Shown here: piece by piece, positions 22,305-30,151 of the stretch | Position numbering within the stretch: position 1 is the first letter of the stretch | Layout of the letters: each line of letters begins with the position of its first letter | NCBI GenBank assembly: GCA_017303655.1 | Contig: JAFLCE010000049.1 | Location: 1 to 32,634 of the forward strand | Source: Anaerolineae bacterium | GTDB taxonomy: Bacteria > Chloroflexota > Anaerolineae > Anaerolineales > Villigracilaceae | Length of the DNA stretch: 32,634 bases | Direction: 5' to 3' | The notes under the pieces: model-generated | Seen by the model: only the letters and a program-made list of their open reading frames with translations | Databases searched by the model: none | Told to the model about the DNA's origin: nothing | Translations under genes and position numbers: made by a program

Positions 22305-23582
22305 TCATTTTATCAGAACCACCTCTGGCATGGTTAGGGTGTCCCAATTTTGCTCATCGGTATATTTGATTTCGATATTGTCCGTGCTGTTCACTTCGAG
22401 GTTATAGCCGATGATCTGGCTGTGGTAGGCACCTCCACGTAGAGAATCCAAGCCATTGATGCGAACGTCTGCACCAGGGGCAAGGATCGTTCCGATAAAG
22501 CTCGATTCGTCACTTCCGTTTAGGTTGATCAGCCCATGGTTGCCGATCGGCATGTAGATCAGCAACCCGGCATTCGGTCCGCCTTGAGGCGCACGTAGGT
22601 TGACTTCCGCATTGCCGCTGATCTTGATATCCCCGTCTTCCATGACGATGACGACATTTCCGCCTTCTAATACCTGTCCTTCACTCAAAATAAAGTCATC
22701 TTGTAGGCAATAGACACCACCTTCTAGTGAAGTCACGCCCTCGGGCGGAAAGGTACCTTCATCCCAATTACCAGATGATATGGAACCCAAACCGTCTGGT
22801 GTGGCGATCTTTGATCCGCAACCGGCTCTTGGCATGCGATACGGCGGCGGATAGGGGATCGGAGCGATGCCTGTGTTGATCGGGTATGGGGTAATGAGTT
22901 TTGGTTTTTGAATATCAGCGCCTCCCACTACCATGATCTGGCTGGCATCTTGTATCCTGACGCTGCCACTGCCGAAAGAAATAAAGGCGCAGGTTGGGTT
23001 ATTCGAATTGACGAACAGCCCGCCGCCGATAAGGTTGATCGTGGCTTCGCTATGAATCCAAAACGCTTGCTGCATGTCACACTTGCTTTTGGGAGCGAGA
23101 CTGACTAGCGCATAGCCATTGAACATTTCACCAAGCTCTGAAGGTTTTGATTGCGAGATCACGTGGGCTACAGTGGTAATTGTGGGAATGCCCACTACTA
23201 CAGCAAAATAGGTTTGAACGTGCGACGTGATGATCACTTCAATATATTCTGAATTGCCAGCGTAAGGTCCGCCCACTGGAGGGGTGTTCATTTCAACAGT
23301 GTTCGTAACCCCATTATTATCATATCCATTGGCAAAGGCGGTAGCCAGGGCAGCCGCACGCCAATCTCCGCCTTCGATGCGGGTGAGGGCGGCTGTGAGA
23401 GCAGCGGCTGATGCCGCTGTATCTGCGCGGCGGCTATCAATGAAAGCATTGACGCCATCCACCGCGAGGGCAGAAACGCCAATTAATCCGATAATTGTAA
23501 AGACGATCAGGATGATGGCTTGCCCGCGTTCACTGGGCAAATGCTTTTTACTTCTAAGGAAAGGGTTATTATTTATTCGCAT
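22305..23582 (-). CDS. TadG-like protein with bactofilin-like C-terminal repeats
   Basis: 425 residues. SERGQAIILIVFTIIGLIGV then SALAVDGVNAF is a TadG-type membrane helix. The C-terminal half (from about residue 290) contains successive short turns such as GDIKISGNAEVNLRAP, then GTILAPGADVRINGLDSLRG, resembling a right-handed beta solenoid as in polymer-forming bactofilin-like domains. The start overlaps the upstream gene by 10 bp. No clear ribosome site is visible, so translation may be coupled. Confidence 0.75.
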   Translation of the reverse strand: MRINNNPFLRSKKHLPSERGQAIILIVFTIIGLIGVSALAVDGVNAFIDSRRADTAASAAALTAALTRIEGGDWRAAALATAFANGYDNNGVTNTVEMNTPPVGGPYAGNSEYIEVIITSHVQTYFAVVVGIPTITTVAHVISQSKPSELGEMFNGYALVSLAPKSKCDMQQAFWIHSEATINLIGGGLFVNSNNPTCAFISFGSGSVRIQDASQIMVVGGADIQKPKLITPYPINTGIAPIPYPPPYRMPRAGCGSKIATPDGLGSISSGNWDEGTFPPEGVTSLEGGVYCLQDDFILSEGQVLEGGNVVIVMEDGDIKISGNAEVNLRAPQGGPNAGLLIYMPIGNHGLINLNGSDESSFIGTILAPGADVRINGLDSLRGGAYHSQIIGYNLEVNSTDNIEIKYTDEQNWDTLTMPEVVLIK

Positions 23583-24052
23583 GGTGGTTGAAGGATAACG
23601 TTTGAAGCATACCCATTTAATGGGATAGTCTCGGTACCAATGACTTCACCGGTAAAAGGCATGATGATCGGATACTGATACGAAACGGTGACCTGGATGT
23701 TATTTGCAACGCCTCTGGTTACGCCCTGGCATGCTCTGCCATTCACTTTTATGGCTACGCTGACAGTTTCCTCATTTCGCAGATCGATCGGTGAGGAGAA
23801 TACTTCTTCATCTTCTCGTGGCAGAATGTTTCGGGCACGGTTTTCGATCTCGGCTTTATTGCCTGGGTTGAAAGACGCATACAAGGCACCTTCTTGGGCG
23901 GCATCCCGCAGAATAGAGTAAGAGAAGAGCGCCATGCCAAAATCGAAGGTTCCCAACAAGATGAGCAGGATCACCGGCAAACTGATCGCAAGCTCGACCA
24001 AGCTTTGTCCTTTTTCAGGTGAAGGAGAAGTTTTCTTCAAACGTAACGACAT
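23573..24052 (-). CDS. TadE-like pseudopilin (short)
   Basis: 159 residues. KGQSLVELAISLPVILLILLG then TFDFGMALFSY forms the TadE hydrophobic segment. A soluble domain of about 110 residues follows, containing two cysteines (NGRACQGV; PPCE at the end) that may pair. The stop overlaps the downstream TadG-like start by 10 bp; the gap to the upstream gene is 2 nt. Confidence 0.8.
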   Translation of the reverse strand: MSLRLKKTSPSPEKGQSLVELAISLPVILLILLGTFDFGMALFSYSILRDAAQEGALYASFNPGNKAEIENRARNILPREDEEVFSSPIDLRNEETVSVAIKVNGRACQGVTRGVANNIQVTVSYQYPIIMPFTGEVIGTETIPLNGYASNVILQPPCE

Positions 24053-24054
24053 GG

Positions 24055-25197
24055 TTATTTACTTGAGTCTACTGGGTAGTTCAAGCACCCTGGGGTTCCA
24101 ATTGTGATGATGATGCGTTCGGTTCCATCTTTAAAACCATAATCTTGGTCAAACTCGAATTCTATGTATGATTGACCGGACGGAAGGGAGGGAAAATATC
24201 CCGGAATAAAACCAGAGGGTGTGAAGAGTTCACCGACCCATGTTTGCCCGGCAAGTTGGGCTTTATTTAACCTCAAGGATGGGTTGCCGCCTGTATCGTG
24301 ATTCCATTCTAGGTAAACGGATGCAACGCGCAGATTGTAGCCCGTGTTATTGAAGATCCACATCCGCATGATGTTGTCATCAAATTCTAAAGGTCCATGT
24401 GAAACACCAAATTCACCCGTACACATGATGGCGGTCGCCGTGCTGGAGGGGATCGCTGTCGGTGGGAGTGTGGCAGATGGAGTAAAGGTCAATGTTGGTG
24501 GAAGCGTATTGGTTGGAGTACGTGGATTTGCCGTGCGATAGGCTTCGTAGGTTGCATTAAACGTAGGCGGAATCGTCGGTGGTGTTGTCGCAGTTTCATT
24601 CCCTGAAGGGGTTCTAGATGGAACTCTAGATGGAGTACTGCTTTCTGCAGCAAAACCAGTCGGGAATGCCGAACCGAAGATCGGAACGGAGATCAAGAAC
24701 GTTCTCGCGTTGGCAGAGACTATTTCCAATGGATCGATGGGGATGATTGGTAGGATCGGTTCATAGGATGCGGAGACTTGCACAATGATGCGATCTCCAT
24801 TTCGAATGATGTTGTCGTCGACTGGGCAAGTATCTGAGTCAGGGTCAGAGTCGATATCAAGGATTGGAACCTGTTCACCATCTTCCGTTAATCCGCGGTC
24901 GTAGGTGATATTAATATCGTCAAACTCGGTTAAGAGTGCAGATCGATTTGCGGTGGCACGGATTCCATCGCAATCCTGATAGTAGGTGACGCCATCCAGT
25001 TCACCACTCCCGGCACCATAACGTGCTGCTTGTCTTGAAGCATTTGCAACAGATGCAAAGATGAAGATCAGGCGTGAAAGTTCGACGATGCCATACAAAA
25101 GTACGATCAACACCGGTAGGGCAAGCGCAAATTCCATCATGGCTTGCGCACGCTGGTTTTTCTTTCTGCGGGAAAATGGAATGTGTTTTATTTGCAT
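24055..25197 (-). CDS. TadE-like protein with a Thr-Pro stalk and terminal Cys-bounded domain
   Basis: 380 residues. N-terminus RAQAMMEFALALPVLIVLLYG then IVELSRLIFIF is the TadE segment. A Ser/Thr/Pro stalk spans about residues 190-260, then a domain of about 115 residues begins MCTGEFGVSHGP and ends IGTPGCLNY. Its layout (Cys, beta strands with LRVASVYLEWN, closing Cys) parallels that of the 528-residue TadE-like protein at 18331-19917. It is the first of the gene group after the prepilin peptidase, 22 nt downstream of it. Confidence 0.8.
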   Translation of the reverse strand: MQIKHIPFSRRKKNQRAQAMMEFALALPVLIVLLYGIVELSRLIFIFASVANASRQAARYGAGSGELDGVTYYQDCDGIRATANRSALLTEFDDINITYDRGLTEDGEQVPILDIDSDPDSDTCPVDDNIIRNGDRIIVQVSASYEPILPIIPIDPLEIVSANARTFLISVPIFGSAFPTGFAAESSTPSRVPSRTPSGNETATTPPTIPPTFNATYEAYRTANPRTPTNTLPPTLTFTPSATLPPTAIPSSTATAIMCTGEFGVSHGPLEFDDNIMRMWIFNNTGYNLRVASVYLEWNHDTGGNPSLRLNKAQLAGQTWVGELFTPSGFIPGYFPSLPSGQSYIEFEFDQDYGFKDGTERIIITIGTPGCLNYPVDSSK

Positions 25198-25219
25198 GGC
25201 TTAAGTCTTCATCTAGGGG

Positions 25220-26008
25220 TTAATTGGGCAGGAGGGTTCTAAGAAACTCAGGGAAGAATATGATCAGCCCAGCGCCGAGAATAAAATAGGGTCCATATGG
25301 AATGAACATCATTAGCGCATTGGTATTGTAGCGCCGAGTTAGCAAAAGCCATACGACTAATAGAAAACTGATGATGCCACCCAGCAAAATGCTGACAATA
25401 ATACAAAACCAGATCAGTGGCCAGCCAACAAGAAAGCCAAGCACGGTAACAAGGATAACATCTCCTGCTCCAAGCGATTCTTCATCATCAACTTCAAGTC
25501 CCTGTGCTTCCATTCGTTTGGCGCGATAGCGGGCAAAGAGCACACCTAAATAATAGAAGGCAAGCATGATGAGAAAGCCTGCCAGACCACCCCACATGGT
25601 AGGCATCAACCCATGCGAAAGAGTTCCCAGCCCAAAGGCAAGGATGGAACCGAAGATACTGGTCGGGTGAAGGATCAGCCGGTGTTCCATGTCAATGACA
25701 AACACTAGAGCAAAATAAATGAGAAGCAATAATCCTAACCAGTATCCAATTTTGGCGGGTGGTTGGAGATATGTATAAAGACTTAATGCGGTGAGGGTAA
25801 TTTGAACGATCCAAACTCTGGACGAACGTTGGTGTCCATTGGGGCAACGCTGAAATAGCAGATAGGCTTTGACTGAATGATTTGCTCCACATTGCAAGCA
25901 AACTGGCGCTGTGAAACGTCTAGTGATCGGGAGTACGTCGGAAAGGTAATTGACGAGCCACCCGGCGAGCCACCCAAGCAGTATCGGGATAATCCAACTC
26001 ATTAACAT
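25220..26008 (-). CDS. Prepilin peptidase (aspartic, GxGD/A24 family)
   Basis: 262 residues with seven to eight hydrophobic helices. The catalytic Asp residues are in FVIDMEHRLI and the LGAGDVIL (GxGD) motif. A Cys pair plus a CPNGH motif near the N-terminus (CLQCG, RCPNGH) fits the zinc-binding insert of PilD-type enzymes. It cleaves the leader of type IV-like prepilins at the cytoplasmic membrane face and often methylates the new N-terminus, although a separate methylase domain is not evident. It heads the TadE/TadG group and probably processes those proteins. Its -10 box is 6 nt from the ATG. Confidence 0.9.
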   Translation of the reverse strand: MLMSWIIPILLGWLAGWLVNYLSDVLPITRRFTAPVCLQCGANHSVKAYLLFQRCPNGHQRSSRVWIVQITLTALSLYTYLQPPAKIGYWLGLLLLIYFALVFVIDMEHRLILHPTSIFGSILAFGLGTLSHGLMPTMWGGLAGFLIMLAFYYLGVLFARYRAKRMEAQGLEVDDEESLGAGDVILVTVLGFLVGWPLIWFCIIVSILLGGIISFLLVVWLLLTRRYNTNALMMFIPYGPYFILGAGLIIFFPEFLRTLLPN

Positions 26009-26014
26009 GAAATT

Positions 26015-26020
26015 ATTATA
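26015..26020 (-). promoter_or_regulatory. -10 box 6 nt from the prepilin peptidase start (leaderless)
   Basis: TATAAT, then 6 nt, then ATG (26008). A weak TTCCCA lies 17 nt upstream. Transcription would begin at or near the start codon; no Shine-Dalgarno sequence is visible. Confidence 0.55.
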
Positions 26021-26076
26021 ATTCGATTTGATGGGGATGGGAAAATCCCCCTTTGGTGTAAGTCAACTGCAATGTG

Positions 26077-26106
26077 TTGGCGTAATAATCGAATTCCCAT
26101 TACAAT
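26077..26106 (+). promoter_or_regulatory. Promoter of murA
   Basis: TTGGCG (26077-26082) and TACAAT (26101-26106), 18-nt spacing. The expected start near 26113 leaves a 15-nt leader carrying AGGAG. Confidence 0.6.
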
Positions 26107-26127
26107 TTTGAAAGAACAGGAGTTCAA

Positions 26128-27408
26128 ATGGAAGAATTTATCATTGAAGGTGGAAAACCTCTGTCTGGAGAGATTACCCCGTCAGGGAATAAGAACGCGG
26201 CTCTGCCCTTGTTGGCAGCTTGTCTTTTAACAGATGAGCCGATTGTGCTGCGAAATGTTCCGCAGATCCGCGATGTGCTTGCAATGCGAAAATTGATCGA
26301 AAGTTTGGGTGCAGTCGTAGAAGAATTGGACTCGCATGTCTGGCAAATCACAACCAAGGAATTAATCGCCTCACACCTCGACCCGGAACTGTGTCGAAAA
26401 ATCCGGGCTTCCATTCTCATTGCAGGACCAGTGCTTGCCCGTGCTGGCGGATTGAAATTACCGCCTCCCGGTGGCGATGTGATTGGGCGGCGGCGGTTGG
26501 ATACACATATCCTGGCATTGCGAGCCCTCGGCGCCAAAATAGACTATAACCGGGTCTTTGAGATATCAGCTACAAAACTACGTGGTGCAGACATTCTTTT
26601 GGATGAAGCAAGTGTGACCGCAACAGAGAATGCGGTCATGGCTGCGGTCTTAGCTGAAGGAATGACTCAATTACGCAATGCTGCTTCTGAACCTCATGTC
26701 CAGGAGTTATGTAATTTCTTGAACATTTTGGGTGCAAAGATCGAGGGGATTGGATCGAACACTCTGCACATCACAGGTGTGTCTCGATTGCATGGCGGTG
26801 AATTCACGGTAGGACCTGATCTGTTGGAAGTTGTAAGTTATATCGGCGCGGCAGTCGTGACGAAGGGCAGCATCCGTATCCATAATGCTGGCGTTCAACA
26901 TCTTGAAATGATCGGGCAGGTCTTTAATCGTCTAGGTGTCTATTGGCAAGTGGAAGGGAGTAGCATCTTTGTTCCATCAGATCAAAAGCTTGAGGTTATG
27001 CCTGATTTGGATGGTGCCTTCCCCGAGATTAAAACGAATGTCTGGCCCGCTTTCCCAACGGACTTGACTAGTATTGCCATTACGGTTGCCACACAGGTAT
27101 CTGGCTCGGTCCTTTTTCATGATTGGATGTTCTCTGGAAGAATGTACTTTACCGATAAACTGGGCGGTATGGGTGCGCGCATCATTCTTTGCGATCCCTA
27201 TCGCGTTCTTGTGCAGGGACCGAATCAATTGTATGGAGAGAAATTAGAAAGCCCAGACATCCGCGCAGGTATGGCGATGTTGCTCGCTGCCTTGGCAGCA
27301 AAAGGAACCTCGAAGATCAGGAATATTGTCCAGATCGAACGGGGATATGAGCAAGTGGATGAAAAGCTGAGAAAGTTAGGGGCAAGAATCCGCAGGGAAG
27401 TTGAATAA
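26128..27408 (+). CDS. murA: UDP-N-acetylglucosamine 1-carboxyvinyltransferase with Asp at the active-site Cys position (MurA)
   Basis: 426 residues, full length. It transfers enolpyruvate from PEP to UDP-GlcNAc, the first committed step of peptidoglycan synthesis. Lys22 lies in SGNKNAALPLL, and the flexible loop reads PPPGGDVIGRRRLDTH. Asp117 (GAT at 26476-26478) replaces the Cys of the usual GGC-IG motif, while the neighbouring Arg is kept. A Cys-to-Asp change there is known in some bacteria and confers intrinsic fosfomycin insensitivity with retained activity. The end, QIERGYEQVDEKLRKLGA, is standard. AGGAG precedes the ATG. Confidence 0.95.
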   Translation: MEEFIIEGGKPLSGEITPSGNKNAALPLLAACLLTDEPIVLRNVPQIRDVLAMRKLIESLGAVVEELDSHVWQITTKELIASHLDPELCRKIRASILIAGPVLARAGGLKLPPPGGDVIGRRRLDTHILALRALGAKIDYNRVFEISATKLRGADILLDEASVTATENAVMAAVLAEGMTQLRNAASEPHVQELCNFLNILGAKIEGIGSNTLHITGVSRLHGGEFTVGPDLLEVVSYIGAAVVTKGSIRIHNAGVQHLEMIGQVFNRLGVYWQVEGSSIFVPSDQKLEVMPDLDGAFPEIKTNVWPAFPTDLTSIAITVATQVSGSVLFHDWMFSGRMYFTDKLGGMGARIILCDPYRVLVQGPNQLYGEKLESPDIRAGMAMLLAALAAKGTSKIRNIVQIERGYEQVDEKLRKLGARIRREVE

Positions 27409-27442
27409 AAAAAAGCCGCGAAATATTTCGCGGCTTTTTTTT
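27407..27442. terminator. Bidirectional intrinsic terminator after murA
   Basis: Perfect 36-nt palindrome: AAAAAAAA, then GCCGCGAAAT, then the complement and TTTTTTTT. It overlaps the last bases of the murA stop and also serves the convergent lipoprotein gene. Confidence 0.9.
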
Positions 27443-27454
27443 ATTCAACAATTT

Positions 27455-28066
27455 TTACTTCGAGACGATGACATCTTCTTTGATAAGTACTGGGAAGAGG
27501 TGATTATCACCCACTTTGTTCACAAAGAAGCCGGAAGCCGTGCTGGTATCACCGTTTTTATAAACGATCCACGCATAAGCGAAATATTCACCCTTAGGTA
27601 GGGAAACAACGAGCTTTTCATTCTTGCCCAATGTGTACACTAACGTACCGCACTGTCCGTGAAGATTCGTGGCAAGATTCAGAGAGAGGGTAATACTGGT
27701 GCCGCCGCTATCGTTCTCAAAGCGGACATTGGACTGTGGTCCAGCTTCGGCTACATTGAGTGGCTTAAGACAATTATCTTCACCACTACTAACTGGTGCC
27801 TGGGTTGCCGTTGGCAGAAGTGCGAAATCAGTTGTAGGAGTGGCAGGTGGCGGCAAAGTTGGCAACGGAGTAGGCGAAGGTGTCTCTGTAGGTGGCAGGG
27901 GGGTATTGGTCGGAATTGCCGCCTGAGTTTGTGCTACGATGGTGAATGCGGCTGAAATGGCGGTTTGCTGCACCTGCTCTGCTGGCAGTGTTGGTTCAGC
28001 TGGCTGACCGCCGCATGCGGTAAGGATCACGGCAAGAATCGCCAGAACAAAAACTATTTTTTTCAT
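27455..28066 (-). CDS. Lipoprotein with Pro/Thr linker, paralogue of the adjacent gene
   Basis: 203 residues. Lipobox ILTAC at the end of the signal MKKIVFVLAILAVILTAC. A Thr/Pro-rich linker (TPLPPTETPSPTPLPTLPPP) leads to a C-terminal domain with two Cys (DNCLKP; HGQCGTLV) and a Pro-Lys-Gly-Glu-Tyr-Phe-Ala-Tyr-Ala-Trp segment. The next upstream gene has the same layout with a Pro-Ala-Gly-Lys-Tyr-Thr-Tyr-Val-Ala-Trp segment. It follows that gene by 33 nt and ends at the terminator shared with murA. The domain may be a small Ig-like extracytoplasmic module; function unknown. Confidence 0.75.
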   Translation of the reverse strand: MKKIVFVLAILAVILTACGGQPAEPTLPAEQVQQTAISAAFTIVAQTQAAIPTNTPLPPTETPSPTPLPTLPPPATPTTDFALLPTATQAPVSSGEDNCLKPLNVAEAGPQSNVRFENDSGGTSITLSLNLATNLHGQCGTLVYTLGKNEKLVVSLPKGEYFAYAWIVYKNGDTSTASGFFVNKVGDNHLFPVLIKEDVIVSK

Positions 28067-28099
28067 TATTTAAATCTCCATTTTTAACTAAAAGACTAA

Positions 28100-28783
28100 T
28101 TATTTGGTCTTTACATTAACCTTGTCCTTGAAGAAGGTGATTGTGATGAATCCATCCTTATCAAGGTTGAAACTTCCCTGGAATTTTTGCCCGCCCACCC
28201 AGGCAACGTAAGTGTACTTTCCAGCAGGGGCACTGGCAGTAACGGTTTTCTTCACAGGATATTCTATGATCGTAACATATCCATCTTTCGTGACACACCG
28301 AAGAGAGATATATACTTCAACATGCGAGCGGTTGAAGAGATTTACAGTACCGTATGGCAGGTTGGGCGGTAATGTTCCGTAAAACAAAGGTTCAGGCGAG
28401 CCGGTGATTGGTCCCGTAGAGGCAACTGTCGTTGCTGAAGGAGTGGTGCTTGCCGCACTGTCCGTTCCTGCAACAGCTGTATTACCGGTTGGCGTGCCTG
28501 CCAAAAGAGTAGCGGTCAGGGTCAATAAAACCGGGTTGACGGTTTCAGTCGGTGTCGGTTGAGTGGCGGTTAGGGTAGGGGTAACAATGACCGGCGTTTC
28601 GCTGGGAAGCGCTGTATCGGTTGGAACAGATGCTTGCAAGGTTTGCCCGGCAAGAACAGCAGCAGTTTCTCGCAGAATCTCATCGGGAATTGGCGAAGGA
28701 TTTGTATCCTGGGATTGTGCAGGAGCCGGAAGACATGCAACTACCAATACTGCCACACTAAAAAAAAGAATTAACTTTTTCAC
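28100..28783 (-). CDS. Lipoprotein with Thr/Ala/Pro-rich linker
   Basis: 227 residues starting with GTG 28783, with GGGAG upstream. Signal MKKLILFFSVAVLVVAC has a lipobox with Cys17. A Thr/Ala/Pro/Ser-rich linker covers about residues 30-130; the C-terminal domain (about 95 residues) contains GTVNLFNRSHVEVYISLRC and the APAGKYTYVAWVGG segment. It is paralogous to the downstream gene. It starts 19 nt after the thioredoxin stop and is probably in the same transcript. Confidence 0.75.
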   Translation of the reverse strand: MKKLILFFSVAVLVVACLPAPAQSQDTNPSPIPDEILRETAAVLAGQTLQASVPTDTALPSETPVIVTPTLTATQPTPTETVNPVLLTLTATLLAGTPTGNTAVAGTDSAASTTPSATTVASTGPITGSPEPLFYGTLPPNLPYGTVNLFNRSHVEVYISLRCVTKDGYVTIIEYPVKKTVTASAPAGKYTYVAWVGGQKFQGSFNLDKDGFITITFFKDKVNVKTK

Positions 28784-28802
28784 ACCAACTCCCTTAAGCG
28801 AA

Positions 28803-29150
28803 CTACGCTTGCTGACCGGAGACTTCCATAAATTGAGTTACAACATCCCGCAGCATTCGCTCTGGCAATGCCCCTACCTGGCGATGAACAACTTTTCCGT
28901 TTGCAACAAACAATAATGTGGGAATGCCTTGAATACCGAACTTTTGCATCCATTCAGCATGGTCATCTGTGTTGACTTTCGCAATCACAATCTTGCCGTC
29001 TAATTCTTTTGCTAGCTTATCGAGAGTTGGAGCGATCATTTTACAGGGATTGCACCATGGTGCCCAAAAATCAACGATCACAGGCAGTTCAGACTGCATC
29101 ACTGTTTTCTCAAACTCTTCATCAGAAATATGAATGGGTTCTCCAGACAT
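28803..29150 (-). CDS. trxA: Thioredoxin-family protein with a CNPC active site
   Basis: 115 residues, the size of a classical thioredoxin. WAPWCNPCKMIAPTLDKLA carries the redox site Cys33-Asn-Pro-Cys36 in place of the usual CGPC; the cis-Pro is in GIPTLLF and GALPERML closes the domain. Substituting Gly with Asn in the dipeptide may shift the redox potential. No signal peptide is seen, so it is cytoplasmic. AAGGA lies upstream of the ATG. It heads a run of two lipoproteins. Confidence 0.9.
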   Translation of the reverse strand: MSGEPIHISDEEFEKTVMQSELPVIVDFWAPWCNPCKMIAPTLDKLAKELDGKIVIAKVNTDDHAEWMQKFGIQGIPTLLFVANGKVVHRQVGALPERMLRDVVTQFMEVSGQQA

Positions 29151-29199
29151 GTCTTATCCTTTCGATACTTTTTTCAAAAAATCTATATTTAGCCAAACG

Positions 29200-29205
29200 A
29201 GTATA
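29200..29205 (-). promoter_or_regulatory. Possible -10 box of the thioredoxin unit
   Basis: TATACT on the minus strand about 50 nt upstream of the thioredoxin start, in the 84-bp gap shared with the ftsY promoter. No convincing -35 hexamer is visible, so this is tentative. Confidence 0.3.
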
Positions 29206-29217
29206 ACATAAATTCCC

Positions 29218-29226
29218 TGATATAAT
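29218..29226 (+). promoter_or_regulatory. Extended -10 promoter of ftsY, leaderless
   Basis: TGATATAAT (TGn plus TATAAT), then 8 nt ending CGCCC, then ATG at 29235. The spacer and ending match the glycosyltransferase promoter at 5402-5407. No Shine-Dalgarno sequence is visible. Confidence 0.55.
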
Positions 29227-29234
29227 CGCCGCCC

Positions 29235-30143
29235 ATGAGCATTTTCTCACGTTGGCGTGAAGGACTCTCACGCACTAGCAAGTCTGCATTGGGGCAAATC
29301 GCCTCCATTCTTGGCGCATCTGAAATTAACGATGAAACCTGGGATGAGCTTGAGATGATTTTGATCCAGGCTGATCTTGGAATTGATACTACCACCTCTG
29401 TGTTGGATACATTAAAACGTCTCACACGAACCGAAGGCTGGACTCGTTCCAATGAGCTTTTTTCTGCGCTGAAACAGGAATTACGGACACGTCTCATCAC
29501 CCCTCCATCACTCTCATTCACAGAAAAGCCAGCGGTTATTCTGGTTGTGGGTGTCAATGGTTCTGGTAAAACTACTACGATCGCCAAACTCGCATCCCTG
29601 TATCATGCATCTGGACATAAAATTTTACTTGGCGCAGCCGACACATTTCGAGCCGCGGCAGTCGATCAACTTCAAGTTTGGGGCGACCGTTTGAATATTG
29701 AGGTGATCTCAGGCGCGCCAGAAAGCGATCCCGGAGCCGTGGCATTTAGTGCGGTTCAGGCAGGTGTTGCCCGCGGTATGGATATTGTCATGGTAGATAC
29801 TGCCGGGCGTTTGCATACTCGCTTTAACCTGATGGAAGAACTTAAGAAAGTGAATCGTGTAGTTGGCAAAGCACTTTCGGGTGCGCCACATCACGTTTGG
29901 CTAGTGTTGGATGCCACAACTGGGCAGAATGCCCTTCATCAGGCTCGTTCATTTAAAGATGCTGTAAATGTAACTGGTGTGATCTTAACGAAGCTGGATT
30001 CATCCGCACGAGGCGGGATGGCTTTTGCCATCCAGCACGAATTGGGTCTGCCAATCCTATATGCAGGTTTGGGTGAGAAACCCGAAGACCTCATGCCTTT
30101 CAATCCAGATGCTTTTGTAGATGGAATTATAACGAGCAATTAG
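29235..30143 (+). CDS. ftsY: Signal recognition particle receptor FtsY
   Basis: 302 residues, a short form with no long acidic A domain. The NG domain is complete: GVNGSGKTTTIAKLA (P loop), DTFRAAAVDQL, VDTAGRLHTRFNLMEELKK and TKLDSSARGG, followed by GEKPEDLMPF and the end. It binds the SRP-ribosome-nascent-chain complex at the membrane and hydrolyses GTP with Ffh. prfB starts 8 nt later. The -10 box lies 8 nt before the ATG. Confidence 0.95.
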   Translation: MSIFSRWREGLSRTSKSALGQIASILGASEINDETWDELEMILIQADLGIDTTTSVLDTLKRLTRTEGWTRSNELFSALKQELRTRLITPPSLSFTEKPAVILVVGVNGSGKTTTIAKLASLYHASGHKILLGAADTFRAAAVDQLQVWGDRLNIEVISGAPESDPGAVAFSAVQAGVARGMDIVMVDTAGRLHTRFNLMEELKKVNRVVGKALSGAPHHVWLVLDATTGQNALHQARSFKDAVNVTGVILTKLDSSARGGMAFAIQHELGLPILYAGLGEKPEDLMPFNPDAFVDGIITSN

Positions 30144-30151
30144 GAGACCTC

